Shown one piece after another: positions 12,050 through 22,731 of a stretch of DNA of 64,000 nucleotides. Location of the stretch: NCBI GenBank assembly GCA_949987705.1, contig OX465281.1, forward strand, positions 194,109,112 to 194,173,111, read 5' to 3'. The position numbers and the translations under genes were made by a program. Source of the stretch: Thereva unica (taxonomy: Eukaryota > Arthropoda > Insecta > Diptera > Therevidae). The notes beneath the pieces are model-generated. The model did no database searches. It was not told the DNA's origin and saw only the letters and a program-made list of their open reading frames with translations. Numbering within the stretch: the first letter of the stretch is position 1; every line of letters starts with the position of its first letter.

Positions 12050-13140
12050 GACTCAGCGTTAACCCCAAAAAACAGATTTAGTCCTCTTCACGAGGAGGTG
12101 TAAAACTCCACCTCTAACTCCTCCCCGGCTTAACAATGTCAGGCTCAAGTGTAGCAACAGTATCAAATATCTGGGAGTAGCCCTGGATAAGAAGCTCCTC
12201 TGGAATAAAAACACAGAAGAGCGCATTAAAAAGCGAACATAGCGCTTTTCGCTTGCAGAAAATCCATAGGGAATCCTCCTATAAGGGGTCTTAGTATGGT
12301 GGCCAATCTTAAAAAAGTCCATTGTGCTAAACAAACTACAGAAAGTGCAAAGATGTGCGGAGTTATGCATGACAGGCGCACTTCGCTCCACACCTACTGA
12401 TGCCCTAAACGTTATGTTATACCTCCCTCCGCTGAACCTTGGGGCAAGGGAAAATGTGGCTATAGAATATAGGAATCTGGATCTTGAACCGGAATAGGGG
12501 AGGGCACTTTAAGGTGCTAGACTCTGTCAACATTTCCACAGAAACCGATTTTCGCACATTCGACGTCGAAGAACTACGAGGTCAACAGCCCTTCCCGTCG
12601 TGAATGGAGTATTAGACCACCTAGTATTCAAGATGACACAAACTTCTTCACTGATTGCTCTAAGCCCAAGAGAAGAGTGGGAGGAGGAGTCTTCTCACCG
12701 GAACTTGGGATCGAAGTCTCTTTCCGAATACCCGGCCACTGTAGTGTATACCAAGCCGAGGTTTCAGCCATACATGAAGCTCTTTTGCAAATCAACCAGC
12801 TAGGCGACAGGAATCGAACTGTCTACATCTTCTCGAATAGTCAGCGGCTCTGAAGCCCTGCGCTCTTGCACTAGTAACTCCAGAACTATCTCTCAATGCC
12901 GCAGATTTTTTAACAAGATGGCTCAGCAGCTCAGGACTCTCCTCATATGAGTGCCCGGTCACCGAAATATAGAGAGGATCTGTAAAGCTGACGAACTGCC
13001 TAGCGAGACCACCATTCTTCTTCCTGGAAAGGAAAAGGTTGGTACGCATCCAAATCTATTAAGCCTATGCTGGATGGTTTAATCGAGGGTGTATGAACGC
13101 AATTAAACCCAAAGTAGCCTCTTCAGACATTCTCCCAGCG
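12050..13140 (+). pseudogene. non-LTR retrotransposon fragment with RNase H domain (LOA/I/R1-like)
   Basis: The plus strand encodes LSVNPKKTDLVLFTRR and SIKYLGVALDKKLLW (end of the RT), then ALRSTPTDALNVMLYLPPLN. A ribonuclease H domain follows: NFFTDCSKPKRRVGGGVFS (first catalytic Asp), VYQAEVSAIHEALLQI (catalytic Glu), VYIFSNSQ (where active enzymes have SDSQ), and ECPVTEI/KADELP for the end of the domain. Presence of RNase H after the RT is typical of the LOA, I and R1 groups. Frameshifts and a changed SDSQ aspartate mark it as dead. It may be a 3' portion of the same family as 38150-39890, which is inference. Confidence 0.75.
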
Positions 13141-13844
13141 AATCATCTCGACGTGAGTACATCAGGTTGAGAAACTCTTGTAACGTTTTTTCGTTTAAAA
13201 TCTTACAAATATTTTTATAGCTATTACAAATTCATAATCACAAATTTTCAGGGCTATCTGTATGGTATTAGGAATATGTTTGAGGTTCTAAATCTGTATG
13301 GGGCTAGGGGCAATTATTTTATACTTTTTAGTTCGTTATAAAAACGTGCTATATTAAAAAGTTTTTTTTTATCTATATAATTATTTTCTGCTTTTTAGTC
13401 TTGTATGTTGCCTTTTTGCAATCAATTTTTAACATCTTGATGATATTATGACGGATACATGCGGAAAATTGTTACCTAAATCTACTAATAATATACCAAT
13501 CGGTTTAAATTTGAAATTCCTGAAAATTAAAATGAAGAAGTAAGCTAAATTTATTTTATATGATTTTTATTTCAATAATAGCTGCGTCTCTTTTCTGATC
13601 ATTTTTACTATTTCCACTCCTGAGTACTCTACTCACTACTCTTTTACTGAAAAGCGTTTAGATGGCTTTTGATTGAATTAAATATCAATCGTAATTATCT
13701 AAAACTTTTATCTTTCATTTTACTTTAATAAATTTACCGTATTAATTTCCATTATGTTACTGGTGTCCATATTAAATTTTGAATTAAGTCACATAGCTTA
13801 TTTGATTCTACATGGCATCTCCTAACGACATAGCCTATTGTATT
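13141..13844. other. AT-rich, no feature recognised
   Basis: No coding or repeat structure could be supported apart from A/T runs. Confidence 0.4.
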
Positions 13845-14430
13845 CTACTTATCATGCCATTTCATTTGATACCCATGTCGAAGCGTTCTGAAGAAAATGG
13901 TAACCCGCCCTCTTGAGGTGACGAGAATAGATCTAACGACATAGCCTATTGTATTCGACTTAAGATGGCCTTTCATTTGATACCCATGCCGAGGGGGATT
14001 GTGAAAAATATGGTAATCCACCCACTTGAGATGGCCGCCATGGAACAACCGATATATTGAGTATACTATATTTTTTATGGTATTCTACTTATCATTATGT
14101 TTCATTTGATACCAATGTCTCGGGTGTTGAGAAGAAAATGGTAATCCGCCCTCTTGAGATGGTCGCCATGGACCAAACGAGATATTGAGTATACTATATT
14201 GGTTATGATGTTCTACTTATCATACTCTTTCATTTGATACTAATGTCGAGGGGGTTGTGAAGAAAATGGTAATTCACCCGCTGGAGATGTCCGCCATGAA
14301 CCAAATGAAATTTTGAGTATACTAGATTGCTTATGGTGTTCTACATATCATATCCTTTAATTTGATACCCATGTTGAAGGGGTTGTGAAGAATATTTCAA
14401 TCCGCCCTCCTGAGACGGCCTCCATGGATC
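13845..14430. repeat. modular repeat, five ~111-129-bp units
   Basis: The landmark TTTCATTTGATACC recurs near 13860, 13971, 14100, 14229 and 14356 (last copy TTTAATTTGATACC). Between landmarks lie GAAGAAAATGGTAA, CCGCCCTCTTGAGATGG and TTGAGTATACTATA. The same module in reverse orientation (GGGTATCAAATGAAAGG with AAAATGGCGGCC) occurs at 40930-41215. It encodes no protein. Confidence 0.75.
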
Positions 14431-14745
14431 TAAAGGTATATACTATATTGCATTGTCATGGGAGCTAAAGCTATGTGCAAAATTTCAGCATGATAGGATA
14501 CCCGGAAGTATTTGTAAAATCGATTGCAAAATTTGTTCCTTGAACAGTAATCCGTCCTCTTGATACCTCCGCCATGAATCTAACGGTATAATGAGTATAC
14601 CATAGTGCATTGTCATCGGAGCTGAAGCTGTGTGCAAAATTTCAGGGTGATCGGGTAACCAGAAGTATTCAAAAAATCGATTGCAAGATTTGTACCGGAC
14701 AAACAGACAGACAAGAAAGCAAGCTAATAAAAACGTTTTAAAATA
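14430..14745. repeat. two-copy ~150-bp repeat tail ending in CAGACAGACA
   Basis: Two tandem copies of TGTGCAAAATTTCAG plus GGAAGTATT-like and AAAATCGATTGCAA blocks (about 14470 and 14632). They end in ACAAACAGACAGACAAG. This looks like the tail of a dispersed non-coding element linked to the modular repeat before it. Confidence 0.6.
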
Positions 14746-15108
14746 GCTTTAGGCCATGCGAACACGAGCTGACTGATTTACAATTCCAGTTGCACACGCA
14801 ACTGTTTCTTGAGCTTTCGTTTCGTACACGGGTCAACAGAAACTAAACCCATTTGAAACTAGTCTGAACTGCTCGGATGTGATTGTTTTTGCCGGTCGGA
14901 AGCGATTTCAGTTGCGTGGTTGCATATGAAGTACTTGACATTTTGCCAAAACCTCGTTACAAAAAACTAACGACGATTGATCCAAAAACAGTTGTGCTCG
15001 TGTGTGGACAAAAATTTCATTTTGATGGCAAACTGGTTGGGCTCGTGATTATTGTGAAACCAGCTTGACATTGGGCTTGCAAATCAGTCGACTCGGAACG
15101 TGATCAAT

Positions 15109-15783
15109 TGCTTAGTTTCCATGCAGAGTTTATTTTGGGTTTACTTAGTCTGAACCCATAGAAATACAGGTTGAGTAAAGTTTCATTAAATCCAGGAAGA
15201 CTTCACGAAACCCGTCGGATTAAGCCGGGTTTTGCATATGTGTTTGTTTAAGTGTCAAATTACCCTATGCCTACGACAAGGTTTAAACATGTGCATTACT
15301 GTGTTTCCATGAACAAAGGTAGAGTTTTCGTTGAGCTTTTCCCTCAAGTTAACTCGATGCTGTTTCCATGACTCTGGGTAAAAGTGACAGCTAAATAATT
15401 TTACATTGCGTCGCCGTTGATATAATGTATGTATGTGCAGTAAAGCATACTTAACCCCAGCGTATAAAAATGTTAATAACTTTTTTATTTGATTATGTAA
15501 AGGTTTATAAAAAATTACACATATAGTTTGAACCTTTCTGAATATTAGTATATGATTGTTGAAGTCAATTGTTATTGTTTAATTATTAAAAAAAATTGTC
15601 GATTTGTTGGAGAAAAATCGGTTCGAAAAAAGCGTGGGGTCGTTTTGACCCCAAGTGTCAAATTAGGGTTAATCCAGATCCATATGCAAAACTCGGCTTA
15701 ACCGGACTGAGTTCTTTGAGTTTACTTGGATTTAAGGAAACTTTACTCTACCTCCGTTTCCATGGGCGCTTACTCTGAAAAAA
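15109..15783. mobile_element. MITE-like element with long imperfect inverted repeats
   Basis: The left part (about 15109-15245) and right part (about 15675-15783) are imperfect inverted repeats. GAGTAAAGTTTC is complementary to GAAACTTTACTC, and AAGCCGGGTTTTGCATATG to CATATGCAAAACTCGGCTT. GTTTCCATG recurs at 15117, 15304, 15362 and 15756. The right end runs into a poly(A) stretch. No transposase is encoded; the superfamily is unknown. Confidence 0.55.
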
Positions 15784-15851
15784 AAAAAAAAACCGTACAT
15801 ATGAGCGTAAAAGGGTTATCCTCGCAGTTAATTGTGTTGTATGTCCAACGA

Positions 15852-16045
15852 ACTACTGAGTCAGTCAAACAAAGTATTAAGGTCATTTTAAACTACGCTG
15901 GGATTGATTCCGCTGGAATTTTCGATCATCGGTAGCAGAAACGCAATTGAGAATAATTTCGAAATTAAAATTAAGAAAATTTTAGCGGAATCAATCCCAG
16001 CGTAGTTCAGAATTGGCTTGAATACCTTGTTTGACTGTAGTTTAT
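15852..16045. mobile_element. 194-bp foldback element
   Basis: AACTACGCTGGGATTGATTC at 15891 has its exact complement GAATCAATCCCAGCGTAGTT in the right arm near 15988. The pairing extends outward through AGTCAAACAA / TTGTTTGACT, giving arms of roughly 70 bp and a loop of about 50 bp. There is no coding content. The inner arms are nearly perfect, so the element is probably young. Confidence 0.7.
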
Positions 16046-16111
16046 TAAGCTCTTATTTCATGATACTTTATTAATTCATGAACATAACTATTTAGAGCAA
16101 AATCTATGAAT

Positions 16112-16205
16112 TTTTTGCAGTCCCGCAAATCCCGCGGATCCGCGGTATTGTTTACCTCGATACCGCGGGATTGCGGGATTGAGATATTGATGCGGGATTG
16201 GTCCC
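16112..16205. repeat. GC-rich CCGCGG hairpin block
   Basis: A GC-rich island in AT-rich DNA with CCGCGGATCCGCGG (a perfect palindrome) and ACCGCGGGATTGCGGGATTG. CGCGGTAT also pairs with ATACCGCG. It may be a transposon end; no partner end was found. Confidence 0.4.
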
Positions 16206-17340
16206 TACCCGTGATGTTATTTCAAAAGTTTTTACGCTTTTTCAGTAGCGTGAACTTTCTACCAAAAAGAGCAAACTACCTTGGGAACTTAATTTCTGTT
16301 GGAGCCCCTATACCTTTGTAATTGTAGCTCGAATGTTCATGACCCAGTGACGTGAATCATGATAATATTGATTGCAGCGTTATACTATTGAAAGCATTTG
16401 TAATCGATCACGTTTAATTTAAAAATTATAATTGCGAAAAATAAAATAACATCCGTACATTATGTAATAGAAGTATGCTTAACACAGTTTTACAATATTT
16501 TACAAACTATTCATCACCCTAAGCAAAATAAACATTACCAATTTAATATCCCTAAAAACACCAAAAATTTTGTTTGGCAAAACTTTTTTATCGATAAACT
16601 TGACCATATTTTACCCAAACTTTTTCATTTACTCCCCGCCAGCTTGTAATAACTTCGCCAACCACCCCCGATGAATAAATATTTTCCTGCTCCAATTTTT
16701 TTTTCTATGGCGATACATGAATTGTATGCCATGTTCGAGTTTCATTTATCCCCCAAGCGTGGGACACTCTTTGGCACCTGTCCAAACCCGACAATTTTAA
16801 AAAAATTCGTTTATGACATATAAATGGTGCTAAGGTCCAATTTTTATATGGTTGGGTTTTGGGCATGCAGTATCGCAACACAATTCAAAATTACACTCAA
16901 ATTGTAGAACATCACTTGACAACTGCGTTAAAGTGACGGAAATAATTGCATTTGTGAGGAACGAAAAGGAATTGATTGTTGCAATTATGTGGCATTGGGT
17001 ATTTATTATGAACGCATCAATCAAATTTTGTTCACATCGATTGCTTCGATATTGCTGCGATATGAGTACTAAATGATTGTTTTGTTCTTGGTAAATAAAA
17101 GGGGAAATATTCATAGTTGGGAGGCGCATAATGTCAAACAAGATGTGTAAATGGTCATACAGTCAGGGGCGTGCCTGATATAAAGAAAAAAAAGTGTTTT
17201 TAATTAGAAAACTTGCACCAACCTAGTACGGTATCCGGGCCGCGAAATATTTTCATTTCCCGCTTTTCCCATGGAGGCAATTAAAGATTATTCAAGGGGA
17301 AAATAAATCAACCCTGAAACAATCTCCTGCAGAAAGAACA
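16206..17340. other. no confident feature
   Basis: AT-rich sequence with no supportable coding or repeat signal. Confidence 0.4.
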
Positions 17341-17344
17341 GCAA

Positions 17345-17955
17345 TTCTTCCAAACCGGTCTCGCCCTTTGTTGTGTCTGCCCCGCCCAGTACCGCTGAAA
17401 ACCTTTTGGACCCTACATTCTGCCCTCCCGGTGCCTTCTCTAAATATTTTGTTCCCCGCACACGTGTACATCGCACTCTCGCCAGGTTTAAAAAAACTTA
17501 AGACGCTCTCCCTATATTACCAAAACGTAAGAGGAATGAGATCCAAAACCCACGATGTGTTCTATCAATTTCGGCAGGCGATTTTGATATAATCGCTTTA
17601 CATAGTGGGATCCTCAATGCCGAACTTTTCGACTCCTCCTTCCAAGTTTTTCGGAGGAATAGATATAATGACTCGGAGGCTCGTGGATGTTGCCTATAGT
17701 AACTTTCTCAATTGCTGTTCAATCATGAGGCTTGAACTAAATGAGTGGTGTGAATAATATTTTAGGAAGGCAGTTGGGTCTTGTATTCTTCTCCGACTCT
17801 GACAACATGATTGGTGAGCCTAGTTCAATAGTCTTGTCGTCTGTCGATAATTATCAACCTCCTCTGCTACTGAGTTATTATTCTGCCTTTAACAATAAAC
17901 TAATCCATGAAGAAATCCCAGAGTCCACATTTACTTTTAATTTTAAAAAGGCCAA
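17345..17955 (+). pseudogene. family X non-LTR copy 2, first part (ORF1 end and endonuclease)
   Basis: Starts with the end of ORF1 (TAENLLDPTF and FVPRTR), which matches TAETLLDPGF and FVPRTR of the family X copy at 31862-35945. The endonuclease follows: LSLYYQNVRGMRSK at about 17500, and later MSGVNNILGRQLGLVFFSDS and VDNYQPPLLLSYY (17741-17880). The latter two match MSGVTNVLGRQLDLIFFTDS and VDDYHPPILLNYC in the other copy. The middle of the nuclease is frameshifted. The copy breaks near 17955 inside the block FTFNFKKAN and resumes at 20257, with a family Y element in between. Confidence 0.8.
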
Positions 17956-20256
17956 TGTTGATCCAAGCTCACTTCGATCGATTTTTTGTTTTCCCCAAAT
18001 GAACACACACCTTCTGTCGACACAAAAGTTGATATTCTGACCTCATTCATTCAATAAGGTTATGACCAATGTGTACCAATTATCACAAGAAGACGCTATC
18101 CCTCCTTACCTTATCCTTGGTTTTCGCGGGAAATCCGCGACTTAATAATTCAGCGTGAGTTCATGTACAGACGTTATCGTAGGACTAGGATACTTAGGTA
18201 CCGTAATGACTACAAACTGCTCCGCAACCTTATCAACAGCAAGGTTAAGTCTGCAAAGCGTAAGTATTATTCCCGCAAGCTTGATCCCAATTTAAATTCT
18301 AAAAAACTCTGGTCTAATCTTCGTTCGTTGGGCATCCATGCTCCTGTGGCCATCCCGTTTGATGCTGATGTAAACCTCCTCAATGCATCTTTTATTCAAT
18401 CTCCATCTGAGCCTGCTTCCTCTTCTGATCTTCTTCCCCTTGACCTACTTAGTTCTGATGGTTTTAGTGTTCGCTGTGTTGACACACCTGAACTTATTGA
18501 GATATTACTTTCCATCTCTTCAAATAGCATTGGCTGGGATAATCTATCTCCTCGTTTTCTTAGCTTCTATCGCCACTAATCGCAGAAACTATAACGCATA
18601 TCTTCAATTACTGCTTGACAACTTCTCAAGTTCCGTCGCTTTGGAAAAAAGCCATAGTGATTTTTTTACCTAAAAAATCGCCTCCCATAACTGATTTTCG
18701 TCCCATCAGTATTCTTCCTTTTCTCGCCAAAGCCTTTGAAAAAATCCTCTATATACAAGTACTACGATATCTTGAGTCTAACAACCTCCTCTCTAAATAC
18801 CAGTCTGGCTTCCGTAGATCCTATAGTTGTGAAACGGCAGTATTAAAGGTAACGACTGATTTGCGTTCTGCGCTCGACATTGGTGACATTGCCGTACTGG
18901 TCCTTTTAGATTTCTCTAAGGCATTTGATTCTGTGGTTCACTCCCTTCTGCTCTCCAAACTTAACCGACTCTATCACTTTTCCTCTTCTGCCATTCGACT
19001 CTTCGCTTCTTTTCTACTTAATAGGCTTCAATGTGTTCGCCTTAAAAATGCTATATCCTCATTCCTACCTGTGTCTCTTGGAGCTCCGCAAGGCTCTGTA
19101 CTTGTTCCCCTTCTCTTTTCGCTGTATGTTAATGATCTTCCTACTGTTATCCATAATTGCTCCTTCCATCTTTATGCTGATGATCTCCAGCTGTATACTT
19201 CATGTAATCCTAACCAGATCGAACAATGTATTTCGGAATTCAATAGTACATTATCCCGAATTAATGAATGGTGCTCCTTAAATTTCCTTAAATTAAATCC
19301 TAATAAATCCCAAGTTCTGTTCCTTACTCGTCGCTCTCTGTCCGTTGGAAACGTTTCGTCTCTTCTACTCAATAATATTTCGCTTCCCGTTGTTGACTGT
19401 GTCAATAATCTTGGAATTGTTATCAACTCCAAACTTTCTTGTTGCAAACACGTTTCACTTATGCTCTCGAAGATATATGGAACATTACGCAAACTTTGGC
19501 TCTATTCCAGTCTTTTATCCTCATCTATCCGGTTCAAGCTTGTTAAGTCCCTCATCCTGCCACACTTTCTCTACGGGTCTCTCATATACATATCGTTCGA
19601 CTCATCCTGTCGTCAGCGTCTCAAAGTTGCATTTAATGATTGCTTAAGGTTCATTTACAATCTGAGAAGATCTGACCATGTGTCTGGTTTCCAAAACTCC
19701 TTGTTGGGTTGTGGCATCTTTCGCTTTATTGATATCATGGCTTTGGTCCTCCTGCATAAAGCTTTCTAAGCCAAAAGCCCTCCCTACCTTTCTGACTTCC
19801 TCACGCCTCTCCAATCCCTGCGCTCCATTAAATTTCTCATTCCCGCACATCACTCCCTAATTGGTAGTCGTTCTTTCTTTGTGCACTCCCTCAGACTCTG
19901 GAATAATCTTCCGAACACTATTCAAAGAATAGGCACAGCCAGAGCCTTCTGAAGACAAGCTTCTCTCTTTATATCTTCTTCCTCTTCTTCTAGGTAGTAT
20001 TTCTTTTCTCTAAATTTCGCTCTCCCTTATTTTCACATTTACTTCCTTTACCCGCTGTCCTTTCTGGATTCCTGTAATATTAATTGAAGTTTGTTTTTCT
20101 TTTCTTTTTTCTCTTAATTTTGCCAATTAGATATAGTAACTAGATTATGATAAGCTTTGAAATTATAAAAATGTACATATACATATGTAGGTACGAAAAA
20201 AGATGAAAATCTTGTGTACAGCTTCCAAAATAAATTATTATTATTATTATTATTAA
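17956..20256 (+). mobile_element. family Y non-LTR retrotransposon copy 1 inserted in family X
   Basis: A CR1/L2-group element, 5'-truncated. It begins within the linker before the RT, continues with REFMYRRYRRTRILRYRNDY (18160 on), and carries the RT in a 384-aa frame (18615-19769). RT blocks are FRPISILPFLAKAFEKI, GFRRSYSCETAVLKVTTDLR, LLDFSKAFDSV, GAPQGSVLVPLLFSLYVNDL and HLYADDLQLY. The C-terminal block continues past a stop at 19769 (IGSRSFFVHSLRLWNNLP) to about 20000. The 3' end is an (ATT)n run at 20230-20256. Frame breaks mean it is inactive. It closely resembles copy 2 at 42390-44102. The left junction is uncertain by some tens of bases. Confidence 0.8.
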
Positions 20257-21707
20257 ATGAGTTGGATGACTATGTTACAAGGTTTTATTCCGTTCCGTAC
20301 GAAACCTTTGCACTTGTATACCTATTGAGCCCCTGAAGCTGTCCAGGTCATCCCCACCCTCGTACAACTATTAGTTGAGACGTGCCAAAAAGCAGAAGGA
20401 TAAACTCTGGAAAACTAGCCTGAAGAGGAAAGACATTGCGAGTTTATATGCATTTATTAGTTGCTATGACCAATTTCACGCACTCTCCGAAGCTCTTTAC
20501 AAGGAGTACCTCAGTAACATGAAAGACAAACTGCATGGTGATCGCAGAACATTTTTTAAATTTATCAGTACTAAGAAAAAAATTGATAAGTACCCTAACA
20601 CGAGAACTCCTGCAGTACGAATCCATCCGAGATTTGCGAAATGTTCGCATCGTTCTTCCGCAAATCCTTTTCGTCTCCTGTCTTTCAACCAGATGTAAAC
20701 AAATTTCGACATATCAATGCAACTCAAGTGGCTCATAACTTATCTCTCTCTATACCAGAGAGGCTATCTTAAAACATATTAACGAACTCCCACAGGATTT
20801 TTTGTCCGGCGCCCTGAGGGTATTCCCCCTGCTGTTCTAAAATCTTGTGCGGAGACCCTTCTGTGTCCCCTGATGTACTTATTAAATAAATCAGGGTGGT
20901 TGGGAGAGTTATTCCATTTATACTGACTTCAGTAAGGCCTTTGACAAATTCTCTCTCTCAAACGAAAAAAATAGGCTTTCCGCATGCCCTTGTGGTATGG
21001 TTCCAATCGTACTTCGCCGGCAGAACTTATCAAGTTCAATTTCGTGGAGTCAAATCCCGAAATCTAGGTCCTCTGCTTTTTATCTTATCAATCAATGATA
21101 TTGTCACCTTACTAAAGCACTGTGATGACATCAAACTCTACCGTCTCATAAAGACTAAGGTGGATTGTAAACTTTTGCAAATTGAAACCTAGCTCAAATA
21201 TTAGCAAGTGCTAGGTCATGACGTTTTATAGAAAACGTGGTCCATTAATTTATGACTAACATATACTTTTCTTCACAGCGTAATCCCGCGCATAAACTCT
21301 GTCACTGATCGTGGGGTTAGGTTTGATTGTAAGCTGGATTTATCCACTCACATCAATTATATCTCTTCCAAGGGCAGATTAGTCCTAGGACTTATAGAAA
21401 GATGGTCTAAGGAATTCAACAATCCCCTCATCACTAGGAACTTGTAGATATCTTTAGTCAGGCCTTTACTCGAGTATGCCTCCCAGATGTGGTCTCCTCA
21501 CTACCTCTCCCAAATTGGAAAAGTCGAATCGGTTAAAAGGAAGTTTGTCCGATTTGCACTCAGCCGCCTTCTTTGAGATAACCCTCGCGTGACTCCCTCT
21601 TTCCTTTTGCACGCTTTTTTATTATTGTTTTCTGTATATGTACATATATGTATGTTTATGTATATGCTCAGCCCAGCTGAGTAGTACGCCTTCTGTGTTA
21701 GAAGCCC
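20257..21707 (+). pseudogene. family X non-LTR copy 2, second part (linker, RT, 3' end)
   Basis: Resumes exactly where the family Y insert ends. NELDDYVTRFYS matches NELDVDVARFYG of the other family X copy. It continues with KLWKTSLKRKDIASLYAFISCYDQF, DRRTFFKFISTKKKIDKYPN (matches at 33525-33926), FADKF-type RT pieces, YFAGRTYQVQFRGVKS, GPLLFILSINDI and DDIKLYRLIKT, ending with RPLLEYASQMWSPHY. RT blocks are deleted and frameshifted. The 3' end resembles that at 31862: CGCCTTCTGTGTTAGAAG here against CGCCTTCTGTATTAGAAG there. Confidence 0.8.
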
Positions 21708-22165
21708 ATTTGTGCTACTAGTCCAGGGGTTCCCAACCGTTCTGTGGTGCGGGCGCATTCGAGATTGCAAAACAAACTGGCGGGCACAAGTCGGATTTAA
21801 ATGCCAGGAAAGGCATGATTGTAAGGCTCCTTTCATATTGGATGGCGGTTTGGCGGCGATTTTATTGCCTTTTATACTAAGTCAGTTTTACTGAAACCTA
21901 CTTAGCGAGAAATACAATAAAAAGGCGACCAAATCGTGGAACCTAACCGACAGTCAGCGCCAAGGGTCTAATTGTCGTGGTGGATTAGACAGATGTCAAG
22001 ATTTTAAAAATTAAAGTAACTTTTAATTTTTGTTATTTTTAAGATTTGTTTTTTTTCGTATTTCAGCATTTTGTCGCGGGCACTAGGTTGAAAACCCCTG
22101 TACTAGTCCGTCATTTCTTTCAAGTCATGCAATGTATAGTAGTAAGCTTGATCTGGGTTACTCTA
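21706..22165 (-). mobile_element. family Z 3' fragment interrupted by a hAT MITE
   Basis: Flanking the MITE at 21724-22100, the plus strand reads TTGTGCTACTAGTC and then CGTCATTTCTTTCAAGTCATG with TAGTAGTAAGCTTG. This matches the 3' end of family Z (CTACTAGTCCGTCATGTC and following) at 9590, 28550 and 51140. It is a short remnant of the retrotransposon 3' UTR. Confidence 0.6.
21724..22100. mobile_element. 377-bp hAT-type MITE with perfect 8-bp target duplication
   Basis: The element begins CAGGGGTTCCCAACC and ends GGTTGAAAACCCCTG, an imperfect inverted repeat with CAG...CTG ends. TACTAGTC is duplicated exactly on both sides (21716-21723 and 22101-22108), the 8-bp length expected of hAT transposition. 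The interior is non-coding, so it would depend on a transposase elsewhere. The exact duplication suggests a recent insertion. It interrupts a family Z 3' end. Confidence 0.9.
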
Positions 22166-22727
22166 TTTTTAACACATAAAACATTGCAATTTAAGCTGGA
22201 CCATGTAAAGCTTGATTTTTGCAGACGAATAGCTCGCCTTGGTCTTGCGCAACAACAAGTACTCCGTTTATTTGGTTCAACCCAGGTTCAATCTGGCTTC
22301 AACCCAGTCATAAACGAATGCGGAGTTGAAACTGGGTCCACTCAACCCAACTCAGGTCTCCTCCCTGGATGGAGTTGAATTTCGCCTCATATTCTCGGGT
22401 TGAGTTGAAATTGCGTTGAAGTGACATTTGTTTTATTTGTTTACCATCCGTGAAGTCCACTTTCGGTGTCAGTTTTGTGTTCGGTGTTTTAGGGTATACA
22501 GGAACAAAAAATTATTTCGTTCTGAATATTTTCGTATCTATAAATGAATATTTCACACAAAAATTTGAGGTTATGTTTTGATACTTCAACTCTATTTCAA
22601 CCTAAAGTGAACTCAACTCGACATCATATACGGTGGTCGAAATTTCAACTCAACCTCGACTCAACTTTTCAACCTAGTCATAAACGGGGTAAAGGTCTCT
22701 TAGACCGTGAACTCATGTCCAGCTCTC
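22166..22727. repeat. AACTCAACCC-rich repeat
   Basis: Contains many variants of TTCAACCCAG, TCAACTCAACC and their complements. TTCAACC(C/T)AGTCATAAACG occurs in direct orientation near 22300 and 22660, which may bound a ~370-bp non-coding element. No coding content was recognised. Confidence 0.35.
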
Positions 22728-22731
22728 TTAA

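Noticed and set aside
12059..12391. 110-aa minus-strand open frame
   Set aside because: It is antisense to the non-LTR RT/RNase H coding strand, which carries the recognisable motifs.
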